Source: Rhizobiales bacterium 65-79
GTDB lineage: Bacteria; Pseudomonadota; Alphaproteobacteria; Rhizobiales; Rhizobiaceae
Length of the DNA: 38,326 bases
Direction of reading: 5' to 3'
Assembly: GCA_001896885.1 (NCBI GenBank)
Contig: MKRJ01000052.1
Location: 1 to 38,326, forward strand
Below are positions 26,758 through 35,198 of this stretch, piece by piece. Under the pieces are notes generated by a model. The model had not been told where the DNA came from, searched no databases, and saw nothing but the letters and a program-made list of their open reading frames with translations. Position 1 is the stretch's first letter. Each line of letters starts with the position of its first letter. A program made the translations under genes and the position numbers.

Positions 26758-27195
26758 TCAGAGAACGATGTTGAAGTCCGCTTCGTCCCGGCCCGGCGGC
26801 GCCTCGATGGTGAAGCGGATCTGCCACCAGCCGGCCATCGTGAATTTGAAGCCCTCGATCCGGTATCTGCCGTCCCCGAGAGCGGCGGTCACCCTAGGCT
26901 CGGTCGGCAGGCCGTGTCCATGTCGTGGCATGCCGCCCGCGATCTCGATCCGGGAGACCTCCACCGGTTGGCCGTTCGCCATCTTCACCGTCAGGATGAA
27001 GCTTTCCAACGGCCCCTCCCTGATCGGCGCCTGCTCCGGGGCCAGCGAGACGGCATAGAGCCCGTTTTCGCTCTTCTTGGAAAGCGAGAGATCGAGATCG
27101 CCCGGCGCGGCCATGAACATGCGCATCGCCAACTGCCAGCCCGCAATCGCCAGGATCGCTATGGCAACGAGCACGATCAGGAGACGCCTGCTCAT
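26758..27195 (-). CDS. YtkA/FixH-like membrane-anchored protein
   Basis: A 145-residue protein with one N-terminal membrane anchor (LLIVLVAIAILAIAGWQLA) and a periplasmic immunoglobulin-like domain. It has the YtkA-like patterns GGMPRHGHGLPTEPRV and RYRIEGFKFTMAGWWQI. Related domains occur in FixH and in copper-handling proteins; the His-containing HGHG could bind metal. ATG 27195 follows AGGGAA. The stop lies two bases before the start of the peroxidase, so it is an operon partner and may supply metal or assist heme-protein maturation. This role is inference. Confidence 0.78.
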   Translation of the reverse strand: MSRRLLIVLVAIAILAIAGWQLAMRMFMAAPGDLDLSLSKKSENGLYAVSLAPEQAPIREGPLESFILTVKMANGQPVEVSRIEIAGGMPRHGHGLPTEPRVTAALGDGRYRIEGFKFTMAGWWQIRFTIEAPPGRDEADFNIVL

Positions 27196-27372
27196 TTGAA
27201 TTTCCCTGTGAGCACACTGCCGCCCATACGTCGCTGCGGCATCACCGACGGCCGCCGAGTGTGGAAAGAGTTGCGGATCACCCGATTGCCCCGTTCTGAA
27301 TCCCGCGCCGACAGCATGGCCATGCGGCGGGCGAAAGTGTAGAGCCATTCCGCTTTGAATGGGAGGCGGCGG

Positions 27373-28293
27373 ATGGGGCCAAGCGTGGCATCGATCGGCG
27401 AGTGCATGCTGGAGCTTTCCGGCAGCGGCGCGGACGCCTGGCGCATGGGCTTCGCCGGCGATACGTTCAACACGCTGTGGACGATGCGCGCGCTGCTGCC
27501 CGCCGGCGCGGCGACGGACTACGTCACAGCCTTCGGCGACGATCCGTTCTCCACGGGCCAGCGCACCTTTATGGCTGAGAACGGCATCGGCATTGCCAGG
27601 AGTCCGGTCATCGCGGGCGCCCGGCCCGGCCTCTACGCGATCACGCTGACGGGTGCCGAGCGCTCCTTCACATATTGGCGCTCGGACGCGGCGGCGCGGC
27701 AGCTTGCAAGCGACCCGTCGGCACTGGCCGAGAGCCTTGCGGGACGGTCCCTCGCCTATTTCTCGGGCATCACGCTCGCGATCCTGGCCCAGGAAGCGCG
27801 GGCCGTGTTGCTCGAGGCGCTGAGAGAGGCACGCGGCAGGGGCACGCTTGTCGCCTTCGATCCGAATTACCGGCCGCGGCTGTGGCTGTCCGAAGAAGTG
27901 GCGCGCCTGTCCTTCTCCGAGGCCCTGGCGCTCACCGATATCGCGCTGCCGACCTTTCCGGACGAACAGGCGCTCTACGGCGACGCCTCGATGGAAGCGA
28001 CGGCGCGACGCATCGAAGAGGCCGGCGTCGGCGAGATCGTGGTGAAGGATGGCGCCGCACCGGCGCTGATGTTCGGCAAGGGAAAAGGCCGGCTTTTCCC
28101 GGCCGTGGCGACGGAGCCCGTCGACACCACAGGCGCCGGCGACAGCTTCAATGGCTCCTATCTCGCCGCCCGCCTGCTCGGCGATCGGCCGGAAGCTGCC
28201 GTGGCGCGCGCCCACCGCGTCGCCTCGGCGGTGGTGCGGGTGCGCGGCGCGCTGGCACCCTTCGAGGTGTTGCGCGCAGCCTTTGCCGGGTAA
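27373..28293 (+). CDS. kdgK: 2-dehydro-3-deoxygluconokinase (PfkB family)
   Basis: A 306-residue PfkB-family kinase that phosphorylates 2-keto-3-deoxygluconate to KDPG with ATP, in sugar-acid breakdown. It opens SIGECMLELSG with MGFAGDTFNT. The KDG-recognition segment RSFTYWRSDAAAR is at 97-109, the anion hole and catalytic Asp are in DTTGAGDSFN (GAGD 254-257), and AFDPNYRPRLW is typical. ATG 27373 follows GGGAGG by 6 bases. It is divergent from the YtkA-like gene and has no sugar-acid genes beside it. Confidence 0.9.
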   Translation: MGPSVASIGECMLELSGSGADAWRMGFAGDTFNTLWTMRALLPAGAATDYVTAFGDDPFSTGQRTFMAENGIGIARSPVIAGARPGLYAITLTGAERSFTYWRSDAAARQLASDPSALAESLAGRSLAYFSGITLAILAQEARAVLLEALREARGRGTLVAFDPNYRPRLWLSEEVARLSFSEALALTDIALPTFPDEQALYGDASMEATARRIEEAGVGEIVVKDGAAPALMFGKGKGRLFPAVATEPVDTTGAGDSFNGSYLAARLLGDRPEAAVARAHRVASAVVRVRGALAPFEVLRAAFAG

Positions 28294-28336
28294 AGCCAGG
28301 GGTTCAGGCCGCCGACAGCACCCGCCGCCGGTTCCG

Positions 28337-29014
28337 TCATCTGAACTCGTAGTTCAGGCCGACCCTGATCATACTGAATTTCGCGTCGGCGTAGCCCTGG
28401 CCGTAAAACACGCCGAAGTTCTCTATGTCCGTCTTGCCCAGATCCACATAGAGATATTCGATCTTTGCCGTAAGGTGATCGGTGAAGGCATGTTCGACGC
28501 CGGCGCCAACGGTCCAGCCTGCGCGCGTGTCCTCGCCGTTATAGACGGGATCACCCTCGATGTACCCCTTGATATGACCGTAGGCGAGACCGCCCGTTAC
28601 ATAGGGTAACGTACGATCGAATGCGTAGCCGGCACGAGCCCGAACAGTGCCGAACCAGTCCACCTTCGTACGGCATCCGGTTGCAGTGCAGCCCCAGCCG
28701 GGAGCGCTGTCGACAGAGCCTTTGATATCGGCGGCTGAAAAATCTGCCTCCGCGCCGACTACCCAGTTGTTGATCTGATAGTTGTAGCCGGCCGTGACAC
28801 CGCCCAACGCACCGTCGATCGTGAATTTCGGTGTCGAATCAGGCGTCCTCTGCGTAAAATGATGGCTCCGGCCCCAGCCATATCCGGCTTGAAGACCAAC
28901 GTATCCGCCTGTCCAGGTAAACCCGGCTGGAGGCATGGCGGAGATCGCGTCCGCCGCGAAAGCGGTCGCGCCGAGACCGAAGAAGATCACGGTTGAAAGA
29001 AGAAGCTGTTTCAT
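28337..29014 (-). CDS. Outer-membrane beta-barrel porin-like protein (Omp25/OmpA-like)
   Basis: A 225-residue protein with a signal peptide (residues 1-20, cleaved after AFA). A small beta-barrel follows: WTGGYVGLQAGYGWG, then GGVTAGYNYQINNWVVGAEADF, RARAGYAFDRTLPYVTGGLAYG and a C-terminal strand IRVGLNYEFR. It matches the rhizobial Omp25/outer membrane beta-barrel family. A CTATG-CRT type disulfide (GWGCTATGCRTKV) may be present. It is a structural or porin-like protein; transport is not shown. A TATACT box lies 28-33 bases upstream of the ATG. It is more AT-rich than its neighbours. Confidence 0.88.
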   Translation of the reverse strand: MKQLLLSTVIFFGLGATAFAADAISAMPPAGFTWTGGYVGLQAGYGWGRSHHFTQRTPDSTPKFTIDGALGGVTAGYNYQINNWVVGAEADFSAADIKGSVDSAPGWGCTATGCRTKVDWFGTVRARAGYAFDRTLPYVTGGLAYGHIKGYIEGDPVYNGEDTRAGWTVGAGVEHAFTDHLTAKIEYLYVDLGKTDIENFGVFYGQGYADAKFSMIRVGLNYEFR

Positions 29015-29175
29015 GGAAGCCGCCCGATTGAACGGCTAAAGAGTATACAACATCCTCTACTCAAAGCTGTAGCGCACTTACCACATGATCCGGCCATTCA
29101 CCCGGAAAGGGCCGCCGGAAGCCCGCGGGCTAGAACAGACGCGCGACGCCGAAAGAAGAGAAGGACGAAGAATCG

Positions 29176-29289
29176 TTAATCGACAGTCTTGCCCGACGCG
29201 AGAGTGACGGCGGTCACTTCGTTGAGTTTTTCCCGACGCGCCAGAACAGGACGCACATAGGGCTTCTTTTCAGTGACGATCATACCCAT
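29176..29289 (-). CDS. RiPP-precursor-like short peptide
   Basis: A 37-residue peptide, MGMIVTEKKPYVRPVLARRE at the start, ending TLASGKTVD. It has the leader motif YxxPxLxxRxxLxxVTA (YVRPVLARREKLNEVTA). This is the pattern seen in the leaders of lasso and other ribosomally made peptides of proteobacteria and in the rhizobial 'putative RiPP precursor' family. The tail VTLASGKTVD is a poor lasso core: it has no Gly/Ala/Ser/Cys first residue with Asp or Glu at 7-9. No cyclase, protease or transporter gene is in the window. ATG 29289 is preceded by a G-rich tract; the frame also opens earlier (29412) with a hydrophobic stretch, but that part is not family-like. Function is unknown. Confidence 0.55.
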   Translation of the reverse strand: MGMIVTEKKPYVRPVLARREKLNEVTAVTLASGKTVD

Positions 29290-29539
29290 TTTCAAACCCC
29301 CGACTACTACGCAGCCGAATAGAGCCACAAGTCCAAGTTGCTCGCAATAAAAAAGAACCGCGGACGGAATCTCAGCGGGACTACGGGCGGGAGCTTGGGG
29401 CCACGCGGGCATCGTTGCGTTGGCGGTGTGGCAAGCCCCTGGACGGATCGATCGAATATATCGACATGCTGATCCCTGGGAGAAGCCTGGTGTGTCAAAT
29501 TTTAGGGCGCGCTTCGACCAATCGAAGTAGGTTCATCCC

Positions 29540-29761
29540 ATGCGAGCGAACCGAAAGATCGGTGCTGATCTAGACGCTGGCGATAGCGTCGATCCGTCCG
29601 AGACACCCTACCGGGTCGAGGAATTTGCAGAGAAGTATGGCCTGTCTCTTAAGGACGCAGAAATCGTTCTCGGCGCGAACGGTCCCTCTCGGCACAAATG
29701 TGATGCCGGCGCCAAGGCTTTCTTGGAGGCCTTAGCGGCATATCGACGACGCAAGTTCTAG
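29540..29761 (+). CDS. Small DUF3606-like protein
   Basis: A 73-residue protein with the core YRVEEFAEKYGLSLKDAEIVLGANG, resembling the DUF3606 family of short Hyphomicrobiales proteins that have a helix-turn-helix-like pattern. A Cys-containing helix and a basic end YRRRKF follow. ATG 29540 has AAGTAGG upstream. The function is unknown. Confidence 0.6.
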   Translation: MRANRKIGADLDAGDSVDPSETPYRVEEFAEKYGLSLKDAEIVLGANGPSRHKCDAGAKAFLEALAAYRRRKF

Positions 29762-29801
29762 TTCCGGCGCTCGGCCGCGTGATCATCGGGCCCCGGCAGA
29801 C

Positions 29802-29996
29802 TCAATCAGCACCGGAAAGCGATGGATGAGCAATCGGCGATCCTTGCCGACCGGCATCATCCTTTCGAGCAATTTTCCGCCTTAGCTCCTCCAGCGTGAC
29901 CGCAAGGAGGTTGTCCGTTTCCTCCAGCTCGCCACGGACATCGCTTGCGGCAATGTATCGGCGAAGTTCGCTGATCTTCTGTGCAACGTATTTCAT
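29802..29996 (-). CDS. Small hypothetical protein
   Basis: A 64-residue protein starting MKYVAQKISELRRYI, largely helical and charged, with a second helix LLAVTLEELRRKIARK. No family is recognised. ATG 29996 is used with AGGG about 8 bases upstream; the open frame reaches 30029. The leader contains a 16-base palindrome (30002-30017). It follows the 73-residue gene at 30048-30269 on the same strand by 50 bases and may be in one unit with it. Confidence 0.5.
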   Translation of the reverse strand: MKYVAQKISELRRYIAASDVRGELEETDNLLAVTLEELRRKIARKDDAGRQGSPIAHPSLSGAD

Positions 29997-30001
29997 GTAG
30001 G

Positions 30002-30017
30002 GAGCCCTTGAGGGCTC
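30002..30017. promoter_or_regulatory. Short palindrome over a ribosome site
   Basis: GAGCCCT, two bases, AGGGCTC. It covers the ribosome-site region of the 29802-29996 gene. The spacer is too short for a stable hairpin loop, so a DNA-binding site is the other reading. Confidence 0.3.
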
Positions 30018-30047
30018 ATAATGCCCCATTCCGAGAATGGTTCCCCG

Positions 30048-30269
30048 TCATCTGGCGGTCCGCTGTAAATCGAGCGTCACCCTGGCGATCAGTTTCCCCC
30101 GATCCCGTTCTCCAGCCCGATAGAAATTGAGGAGCGTGTTGACCGCATCATGCTTGGTGCGGTCATCCAGATCGGTGACCCTCTCTACCGCCGCATCATA
30201 GATCGCTTGAAGAAATTCCACGTCTTCAGGTGCCAAGGCGCCGTCCTGCACCATTGCTCGAAATGGCAC
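30048..30269 (-). CDS. Small conserved hypothetical protein
   Basis: A 73-residue acidic protein containing APEDVEFLQAIYDAAVERVT and FYRAGERDRGKLIARV. This reads as two helices and resembles short proteins found repeatedly in rhizobial genomes, without assigned function. The start is GTG 30269, chosen because GGGAGG stands 5 bases upstream; an ATG at 30254 lacks such a site. Confidence 0.6.
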   Translation of the reverse strand: MPFRAMVQDGALAPEDVEFLQAIYDAAVERVTDLDDRTKHDAVNTLLNFYRAGERDRGKLIARVTLDLQRTAR

Positions 30270-30654
30270 GGTTGCCTCCCTCGACTGATCACATCCGGCT
30301 GCCAGTCTTCTTCTACAAAGGTATTAAGGCACGCGTTTGACAAGGCGGCAAGCGCTGAAAATCGAGCGGCGATTAACCCAAGGTAAAATGGCTGCGCCAG
30401 ATAGAACCGGGCAACGAGGGCACATGGAAGAACATCGCCGCTCAAAGCCTATCATCGCGTTGACGCTCGAAGCCCGTCATCACGTTCTTGCGATCGCAGG
30501 CGGCGCACTTGCCCAGGGAGGAACCTCCCGGGCGCAGCGTCGGACGAACCCTCCACGATGGTCGCCCACGCCGTGCCGGTGGTCGGATCAAGTCGGGACT
30601 TCTTCGTGGTCGCCGATCTATCGTATGCGACGTCGTCCTGCCGTCAGCTTTGAG
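30270..30654. other. Gap without a recognised gene
   Basis: About 385 bases between the small genes and the epimerase. Open frames exist on both strands but none has a good start or a recognisable family. A GGGAGG/CCTCCC palindrome lies near 30520-30533. I see no tRNA, IS end or terminator here. Confidence 0.4.
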
Positions 30655-31671
30655 CTAGCCCAGCCTGAACCGATACTGCGTCACCTGGCGGGATGTCTCG
30701 CCGGGACGAAGCAACGCCTGCGGGAAATAGGGGCGGTTCGGCGCGTCGGGCCAGACCTGTCCTTCCAGGCAGAAGCCGGCATTGGCCTTGTACATGCGGC
30801 GGCCAAGGCCGGGCACATCGCGCGCCACCTTGTGGCCGGCATAGAACTGGATGCCCGGCTCCGTCGTCCAGCATTCCATCTCCACGCCGGAGCGCGCCGC
30901 CTGCGCCCACGCCGCCTGCCTGAGCGGCCCGCGCTGCGAAGCCAGGCAGAAATTGTGATCGTACTCGACCGTATCGCCGGGACGGCGGACCGGGCGGGCT
31001 TGACGGAAGTCGAAGGGCGTGTTCTCGACCGGCTGCACGACGCCGGTCGGGATCAGCTCGTCATCGACGGGCAGGTAGGCGCCGGCGTTCAGCATCATCC
31101 GATGGCCAAGAATATCGCCGGAGCCGCCGTCGTCGAGATTGAAATAGGAATGGTGGGAGAAATTGCAGAGCGTCGGCTGATCCGTCGTCGCTTCCAGGTC
31201 GAGCTGAAGGATGCCGCCGGCCTTGAGCCGATAGGTCGCAGCAACCTCCAGCGTGCCGGGAAAGCCCATCCAGCCGTCGGGATCGGTGAGACGGAGCGTA
31301 GCGAAGTCGGCCCCTATTGCGCCGATCCTCCAGACGCGCTTGCCGGCGCCGGCCGAGCCCCCATGCAGCAGATGCTTGCCGAGGAAATTGGTGTCGGCCT
31401 GGTAGCGCACGCCGTCGATGGTGAAACGCCCGCCGCGCAGCCTGTTGGCATAGCGGCCGACGACCGCGCCGAAATAGGGCGAATGGCCGAGATAGTTCTC
31501 GAACGTATCGAAGCCGAGCACCAGCGGCGCGTCGTGGCCTTCGAGGCGCAGATCCTGGAGCACGGCCCCGTAGGTGAGGATGGCGGCCGAGAGGCCGCCG
31601 CCCTTGATCCGTATGCGGTGCACCGCCGTGCCATCGGCCGCGGTGCCGAAGACTTCACCCCCCTCGCCCAT
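30655..31671 (-). CDS. galM: Aldose 1-epimerase (mutarotase)
   Basis: A 338-residue mutarotase of the GalM family, interconverting alpha and beta forms of a sugar. Motifs are YFGAVVGRYANRL, HLLHGG, the active-site HHSYFNL and a C-terminal CLEGQVWPDAPN with the catalytic Glu. ATG 31671 lies 7 bases after the stop of the dehydrogenase gene, so it is in the same transcript. In sulfoquinovose pathways a related mutarotase acts on the sulfosugar; here the ordinary aldose reading is the default. It is the last gene of the cluster. Confidence 0.9.
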   Translation of the reverse strand: MGEGGEVFGTAADGTAVHRIRIKGGGLSAAILTYGAVLQDLRLEGHDAPLVLGFDTFENYLGHSPYFGAVVGRYANRLRGGRFTIDGVRYQADTNFLGKHLLHGGSAGAGKRVWRIGAIGADFATLRLTDPDGWMGFPGTLEVAATYRLKAGGILQLDLEATTDQPTLCNFSHHSYFNLDDGGSGDILGHRMMLNAGAYLPVDDELIPTGVVQPVENTPFDFRQARPVRRPGDTVEYDHNFCLASQRGPLRQAAWAQAARSGVEMECWTTEPGIQFYAGHKVARDVPGLGRRMYKANAGFCLEGQVWPDAPNRPYFPQALLRPGETSRQVTQYRFRLG

Positions 31672-31678
31672 CGTCGAT

Positions 31679-33136
31679 TCAGAGCCCCAGTCCGCCGATG
31701 CAGACATATTTGGTGTCGAGATAGTCGTCGATGCCCTGGTGGCCGCCCTCGCGGCCGAGGCCGGATTCCTTCATGCCGCCGAACGGCGCCTCGGGCGTGG
31801 TGATGACACCCTCGTTGACGCCGACGAGGCCGTATTTCAGCCCCTCCATGACGCGGAAGGCACGGCCGAGATCGCCCGTGTAGAAATAGCAGGCAAGCCC
31901 GTAGATCGTGTCGTTGGCGAGCGCGACGGCGTCCTCCTCCTTCTCGAAGCGATAGACCGGCGCGACGGGCCCGAAGATCTCCTCCTCGGTGAAGCGCATC
32001 TCGGGCGTGGCACCGGCGATCACGGTCGGCTCGAAGAAGGTGCCGCCGAGCGCATGGCGCTTGCCGCCGGCGACGACCTTGCCGCCCTTGGCCTTCGCAT
32101 CCTCGATGAATTCCTCGACCTTCTCCACCGCGCGTTCATCGATCAGCGGGCCCTGCTGGGTGCCTTCCTCGAGCCCGGCGCCGACCTTGAGCTTGCGGCT
32201 CGCCTCGGCGAGCTTTTCGACGAATTTGTCGTGGATGCCGGCCTGCACGTAGAAGCGGTTCGTGCACACGCAGGTCTGGCCGGAATTGCGGTATTTGGCG
32301 GCGATCGCGCCGGCGACCGCGCGGTCGAGATCGGCATCGTCGAAGACGAGGAACGGCGCGTTACCGCCGAGTTCCATCGAGACCTTCTTGACCGTTTCGG
32401 CCGCCTTCCGCAGCAATATCTTGCCGACCTCGGTCGAGCCGGTGAAGGTGATCTTGCGCACGATCGGGTTCTCGCAGATCTCGTCGCCGATCTCGCCGGC
32501 CGATCCCGTCACGATGTTGACGACGCCCTTCGGGATGCCGATCTCCTCGCAGAGCGCGCCCCAGGCGAGGCCCGAATAGGGGGTCTGCGAGGCGGGCTTC
32601 ACCACGGCCGTGCAGCCGGCGGCGAGCGCCGGCCCGATCTTGCGGGCCAGCATCGAGGACGGGAAGTTCCAAGGCGTGATCGCGCCGATGACGCCGACGG
32701 GCTCGCGGTTGATGAGGATGCGCCGGTCGGCCCAGGGCGACGGCACGATGTCGCCATAGGTACGGCGGCCCTCCTCCGCGAACCAGCGGATGTAGCCGGC
32801 CGAGGAGCCGATCTCGCCCTTCGATTCGGTCAGCGACTTGCCCTGCTCCATGGTGAGCAGCTCGGCGAGCGAATCCTGGTTGTCCAGAAGCGCGTCGGCG
32901 AGCTTGTGCAGCAGCTTGGAGCGATCGAGTGCCGAGGTCTTGCGCCAGGATTTGAAGGCTTCCGCCGCCGCCTCGATGGCGCGGCGGGTCTCGGCCTTGC
33001 CGGCTTTCGGCACGGTGCCGATCTTCAGGCCGGTCGCCGGATTGATCACGTCGATGGTGGCGCCGGAGTCCGCCTGCACCCATTCACCACCGATGAGGTT
33101 GGCCTGACGCATGTAATGGCTGGTTTTCTGAAGCAT
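31679..33136 (-). CDS. Succinate-semialdehyde dehydrogenase-family NAD(P)+ aldehyde dehydrogenase (candidate sulfolactaldehyde dehydrogenase)
   Basis: A 485-residue ALDH of the GabD type. The cofactor and catalytic elements are TPWNFP near 154-159, FTGSTEVG at 231-238, ELGGN with the general base Glu255, and GQTCVC with the nucleophile Cys289. A strong AGGAGG precedes ATG 33136. The gene lies between comC-like and epimerase genes in a sulfolactate cluster. GabD-type enzymes serve as sulfolactaldehyde dehydrogenases in sulfo-Entner-Doudoroff pathways. I infer that this gene may oxidise 3-sulfolactaldehyde to sulfolactate; succinate semialdehyde is the other choice. Confidence 0.88.
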   Translation of the reverse strand: MLQKTSHYMRQANLIGGEWVQADSGATIDVINPATGLKIGTVPKAGKAETRRAIEAAAEAFKSWRKTSALDRSKLLHKLADALLDNQDSLAELLTMEQGKSLTESKGEIGSSAGYIRWFAEEGRRTYGDIVPSPWADRRILINREPVGVIGAITPWNFPSSMLARKIGPALAAGCTAVVKPASQTPYSGLAWGALCEEIGIPKGVVNIVTGSAGEIGDEICENPIVRKITFTGSTEVGKILLRKAAETVKKVSMELGGNAPFLVFDDADLDRAVAGAIAAKYRNSGQTCVCTNRFYVQAGIHDKFVEKLAEASRKLKVGAGLEEGTQQGPLIDERAVEKVEEFIEDAKAKGGKVVAGGKRHALGGTFFEPTVIAGATPEMRFTEEEIFGPVAPVYRFEKEEDAVALANDTIYGLACYFYTGDLGRAFRVMEGLKYGLVGVNEGVITTPEAPFGGMKESGLGREGGHQGIDDYLDTKYVCIGGLGL

Positions 33137-33171
33137 GAGAGCCTCCTTTCGCGGCGCCTCGGAGCGAAACT

Positions 33172-34176
33172 CTAGCGGGCGCCTATTTTTCTGATCTCGT
33201 CGACGAGTTTCGGGTCGGCGGGGATGCCGTCCTCAAGAAACCGCCGACGCATATCGCGCCGCCTGGCGCCCGGCAAGCGGGCGCCTTCGGTTCCGGCGAC
33301 AGCCTGCGCCATTTCGGCGAAACGGGCAACCGCGCCCTGGCCGAATGCCGAGGGGTCGATGGCGATCAGCAACTGGCCGGTGCCGGGCGGCGGCCCCTTG
33401 TCGTCGAAGAAACTCGTCTGCTCATGCGCATAGTTGGCGCCGGTGAGCCCGGCGGCAAGAAGCTCGACCATCAGCGCCAGCGCGGTGCCTTTGGCGTCGC
33501 CGAGCGGCGCCATCGTGCCGGCCAACGCCGCGTTGGGCTCGGTCGTGGGCTTTCCGGCGGCATCGAAGGCCCATCCTTCGGGGATAGCCTCGCCCTTCTG
33601 GGAGGCCGCCATGATCCTCCCGCGCGCCACTTTCGACAGCGACACGTCCACCACCACGGGCTCGTCTTCGGCGGCAGGGCAGGCAAAGGCGATCGGGTTG
33701 GTGCCGAAGAGCGCCCGGTTGCCGCCCCAGGGCGCCATGGCGCCCGGCGAATTGGTGAAGAAGAGCGCCACCAGACCGCGTTCAGCCAGCGCCTCGACGG
33801 TCAGGCCCGCCACGCCGGCATGGTGCGAACGGAATATCCCGGCCGCGGCGATGCCTTGCGCAGGCGCGATTTCGGCAAGTTCCTCGATCGCCGTTTCCAA
33901 TGCCGGGAAGGCGAAGCCGAAGCCGGCGTCAACCGAAATCGTTCCCGGCCTGATGCGGTTTACTTCCGGCGCGATCCGGCCGTTGACCTTGCCCGCTTTC
34001 GCCTGCGCGGCATAGGCCGGCGCGCGGCGCAGGCCGTGCCCGCCCTGCCCGCAAAGCTCGGCGCCGACCAGCGCGCGCGCCACGGACGCCGCATTCTCGG
34101 CAGACGTGTTCGACGCCTCGAGCGCGGCCGCGACCAGCGCTTCGGCGTCGGCCGGCGGCAGCCTGATCTCGCTCAT
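33172..34176 (-). CDS. comC: Ldh-family (malate/L-sulfolactate type) oxidoreductase
   Basis: A 334-residue enzyme of the MDH/LDH2 family (PF02615), with the conserved HG...RxP pattern at GGHGLRRAP (His47) and the middle blocks RSHHAGVAGLTVEALAERGL and GTNPIAFACP. ComC-type members oxidise (R)-sulfolactate to sulfopyruvate. Paired with slcC it can interconvert the two sulfolactate enantiomers. Its start overlaps the stop of the slcC-like gene (ATGA), so the two are coupled. The symbol rests on neighbours; a plain malate or lactate dehydrogenase cannot be excluded. Confidence 0.75.
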   Translation of the reverse strand: MSEIRLPPADAEALVAAALEASNTSAENAASVARALVGAELCGQGGHGLRRAPAYAAQAKAGKVNGRIAPEVNRIRPGTISVDAGFGFAFPALETAIEELAEIAPAQGIAAAGIFRSHHAGVAGLTVEALAERGLVALFFTNSPGAMAPWGGNRALFGTNPIAFACPAAEDEPVVVDVSLSKVARGRIMAASQKGEAIPEGWAFDAAGKPTTEPNAALAGTMAPLGDAKGTALALMVELLAAGLTGANYAHEQTSFFDDKGPPPGTGQLLIAIDPSAFGQGAVARFAEMAQAVAGTEGARLPGARRRDMRRRFLEDGIPADPKLVDEIRKIGAR

Positions 34177-35105
34177 GAAGACTTCTCCAGATGTGCGATC
34201 ACCAGATCCGCTATCAGGTTGGAGACGCGCACATTCGATTCCTCGGTCACCCCGGCGATGTGAGGCGTCAGCACTAGATTGGCAAGTCCGGCGAACTTTT
34301 TCCCCGCTTCCGCCGTCAGCGGTTCGGTCTCGAAGACGTCGAGCGCCGCGCCGCCGATTGCCCCGCTCCGCAGGGCTTCGGCGAGCGCCTCTTCGTCGAC
34401 CACGCCGCCGCGCGCGGCGTTGATGAGGACCGCGCCCTTCCGCATGGTCTTGAACTGGCGCCCGCCGATCATGTGCCGCGTACTTTCGGTCAACGGAACG
34501 TGCAGGCTGACCACGTCGGCGGTTTCAAGGAGCCCCTCGAGCGACACGTTGCGGGCGAGTTGCCAGGCCGGATGCGCGGCTTCGAGGTAGGGATCGAAGG
34601 CGACGATCTGCATGCCATAGGCCTGGGCGCGCCAGGCGACCTCGCGCGCAATCGAGCCGAGGCCGACGAGACCCATGGTCTTGCCGGCGATCTCGTTGCC
34701 GACCGCCTTTTGACGCGGCCATTCGCCGGCGAGGACTGAGGCGGTCGAAAGCCAGGCACGGCGGTGCAGCATCAGCGCCGCCGTCATCACATATTCGGCA
34801 ACGGAAAGGTCGTTGGCGCCGGTCGCCGGATAGACCGCGACCTTCCTTGCCTTGCAAGCCTCCACGTCGATATTGTCGAGCCCGACGCCGAGACGGCCGA
34901 CGCATTTCAGCTTCGCCGCGCCGTCCAGCACTGCGCCGCGCACCTGCGTGCGGTTGCGCACGATCAGCACGTCCAGATCCTTGACCGCATCCGCCAGTTC
35001 GTCCGGCCTGTCGACCAGGCCGGGATCGTAACGGGTCTCGTATTTGGCCTTCAGCCGCGCGACCGCGGCATCGTCCATAAATTCGGTGATGAGGATGGAA
35101 GGCAT
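34173..35105 (-). CDS. slcC: D-2-hydroxyacid dehydrogenase, SlcC-like ((S)-sulfolactate dehydrogenase)
   Basis: A 310-residue NAD-dependent 2-hydroxyacid dehydrogenase. The Rossmann loop is GLGSIAREVA from residue 148. The catalytic residues are Arg232 (INAARGG), Glu261 (FETEPL) and His282 (TPHIAG). SlcC enzymes oxidise (S)-sulfolactate to sulfopyruvate, feeding the (R)-isomer needed by SuyAB through ComC. Context with suyAB and comC supports this. The start ATG 35105 has a weak ribosome site. The divergent MNT gene starts 93 bases away; a shared AT-rich box (TATAAT on the minus strand, 35164-35159) lies between them. Confidence 0.82.
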   Translation of the reverse strand: MPSILITEFMDDAAVARLKAKYETRYDPGLVDRPDELADAVKDLDVLIVRNRTQVRGAVLDGAAKLKCVGRLGVGLDNIDVEACKARKVAVYPATGANDLSVAEYVMTAALMLHRRAWLSTASVLAGEWPRQKAVGNEIAGKTMGLVGLGSIAREVAWRAQAYGMQIVAFDPYLEAAHPAWQLARNVSLEGLLETADVVSLHVPLTESTRHMIGGRQFKTMRKGAVLINAARGGVVDEEALAEALRSGAIGGAALDVFETEPLTAEAGKKFAGLANLVLTPHIAGVTEESNVRVSNLIADLVIAHLEKSS

Positions 35106-35198
35106 CGATAAGCTCGCTCCATTGCGGGCCGGCGATATCGCAAAATTCCGCCGGCTGGATTATATTCCTCACGTCAATGGATCACGACCGGCACCGAC

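Noticed and set aside
27373-28293. PfkB kinase as a sulfofructose kinase (YihV type) tied to the sulfolactate cluster
   Set aside because: The RSFTYWRSDAAAR segment is the KDG kinase pattern, and the gene is 2.4 kb away beyond unrelated small genes.
29176-29289. Lasso peptide cluster
   Set aside because: The leader motif fits, but the core lacks a ring-forming residue pattern and there is no B or C maturation gene in the window.
31574-33175. A 533-codon plus-strand frame over the aldehyde dehydrogenase
   Set aside because: It is antisense to a complete ALDH with its catalytic residues and an AGGAGG start.
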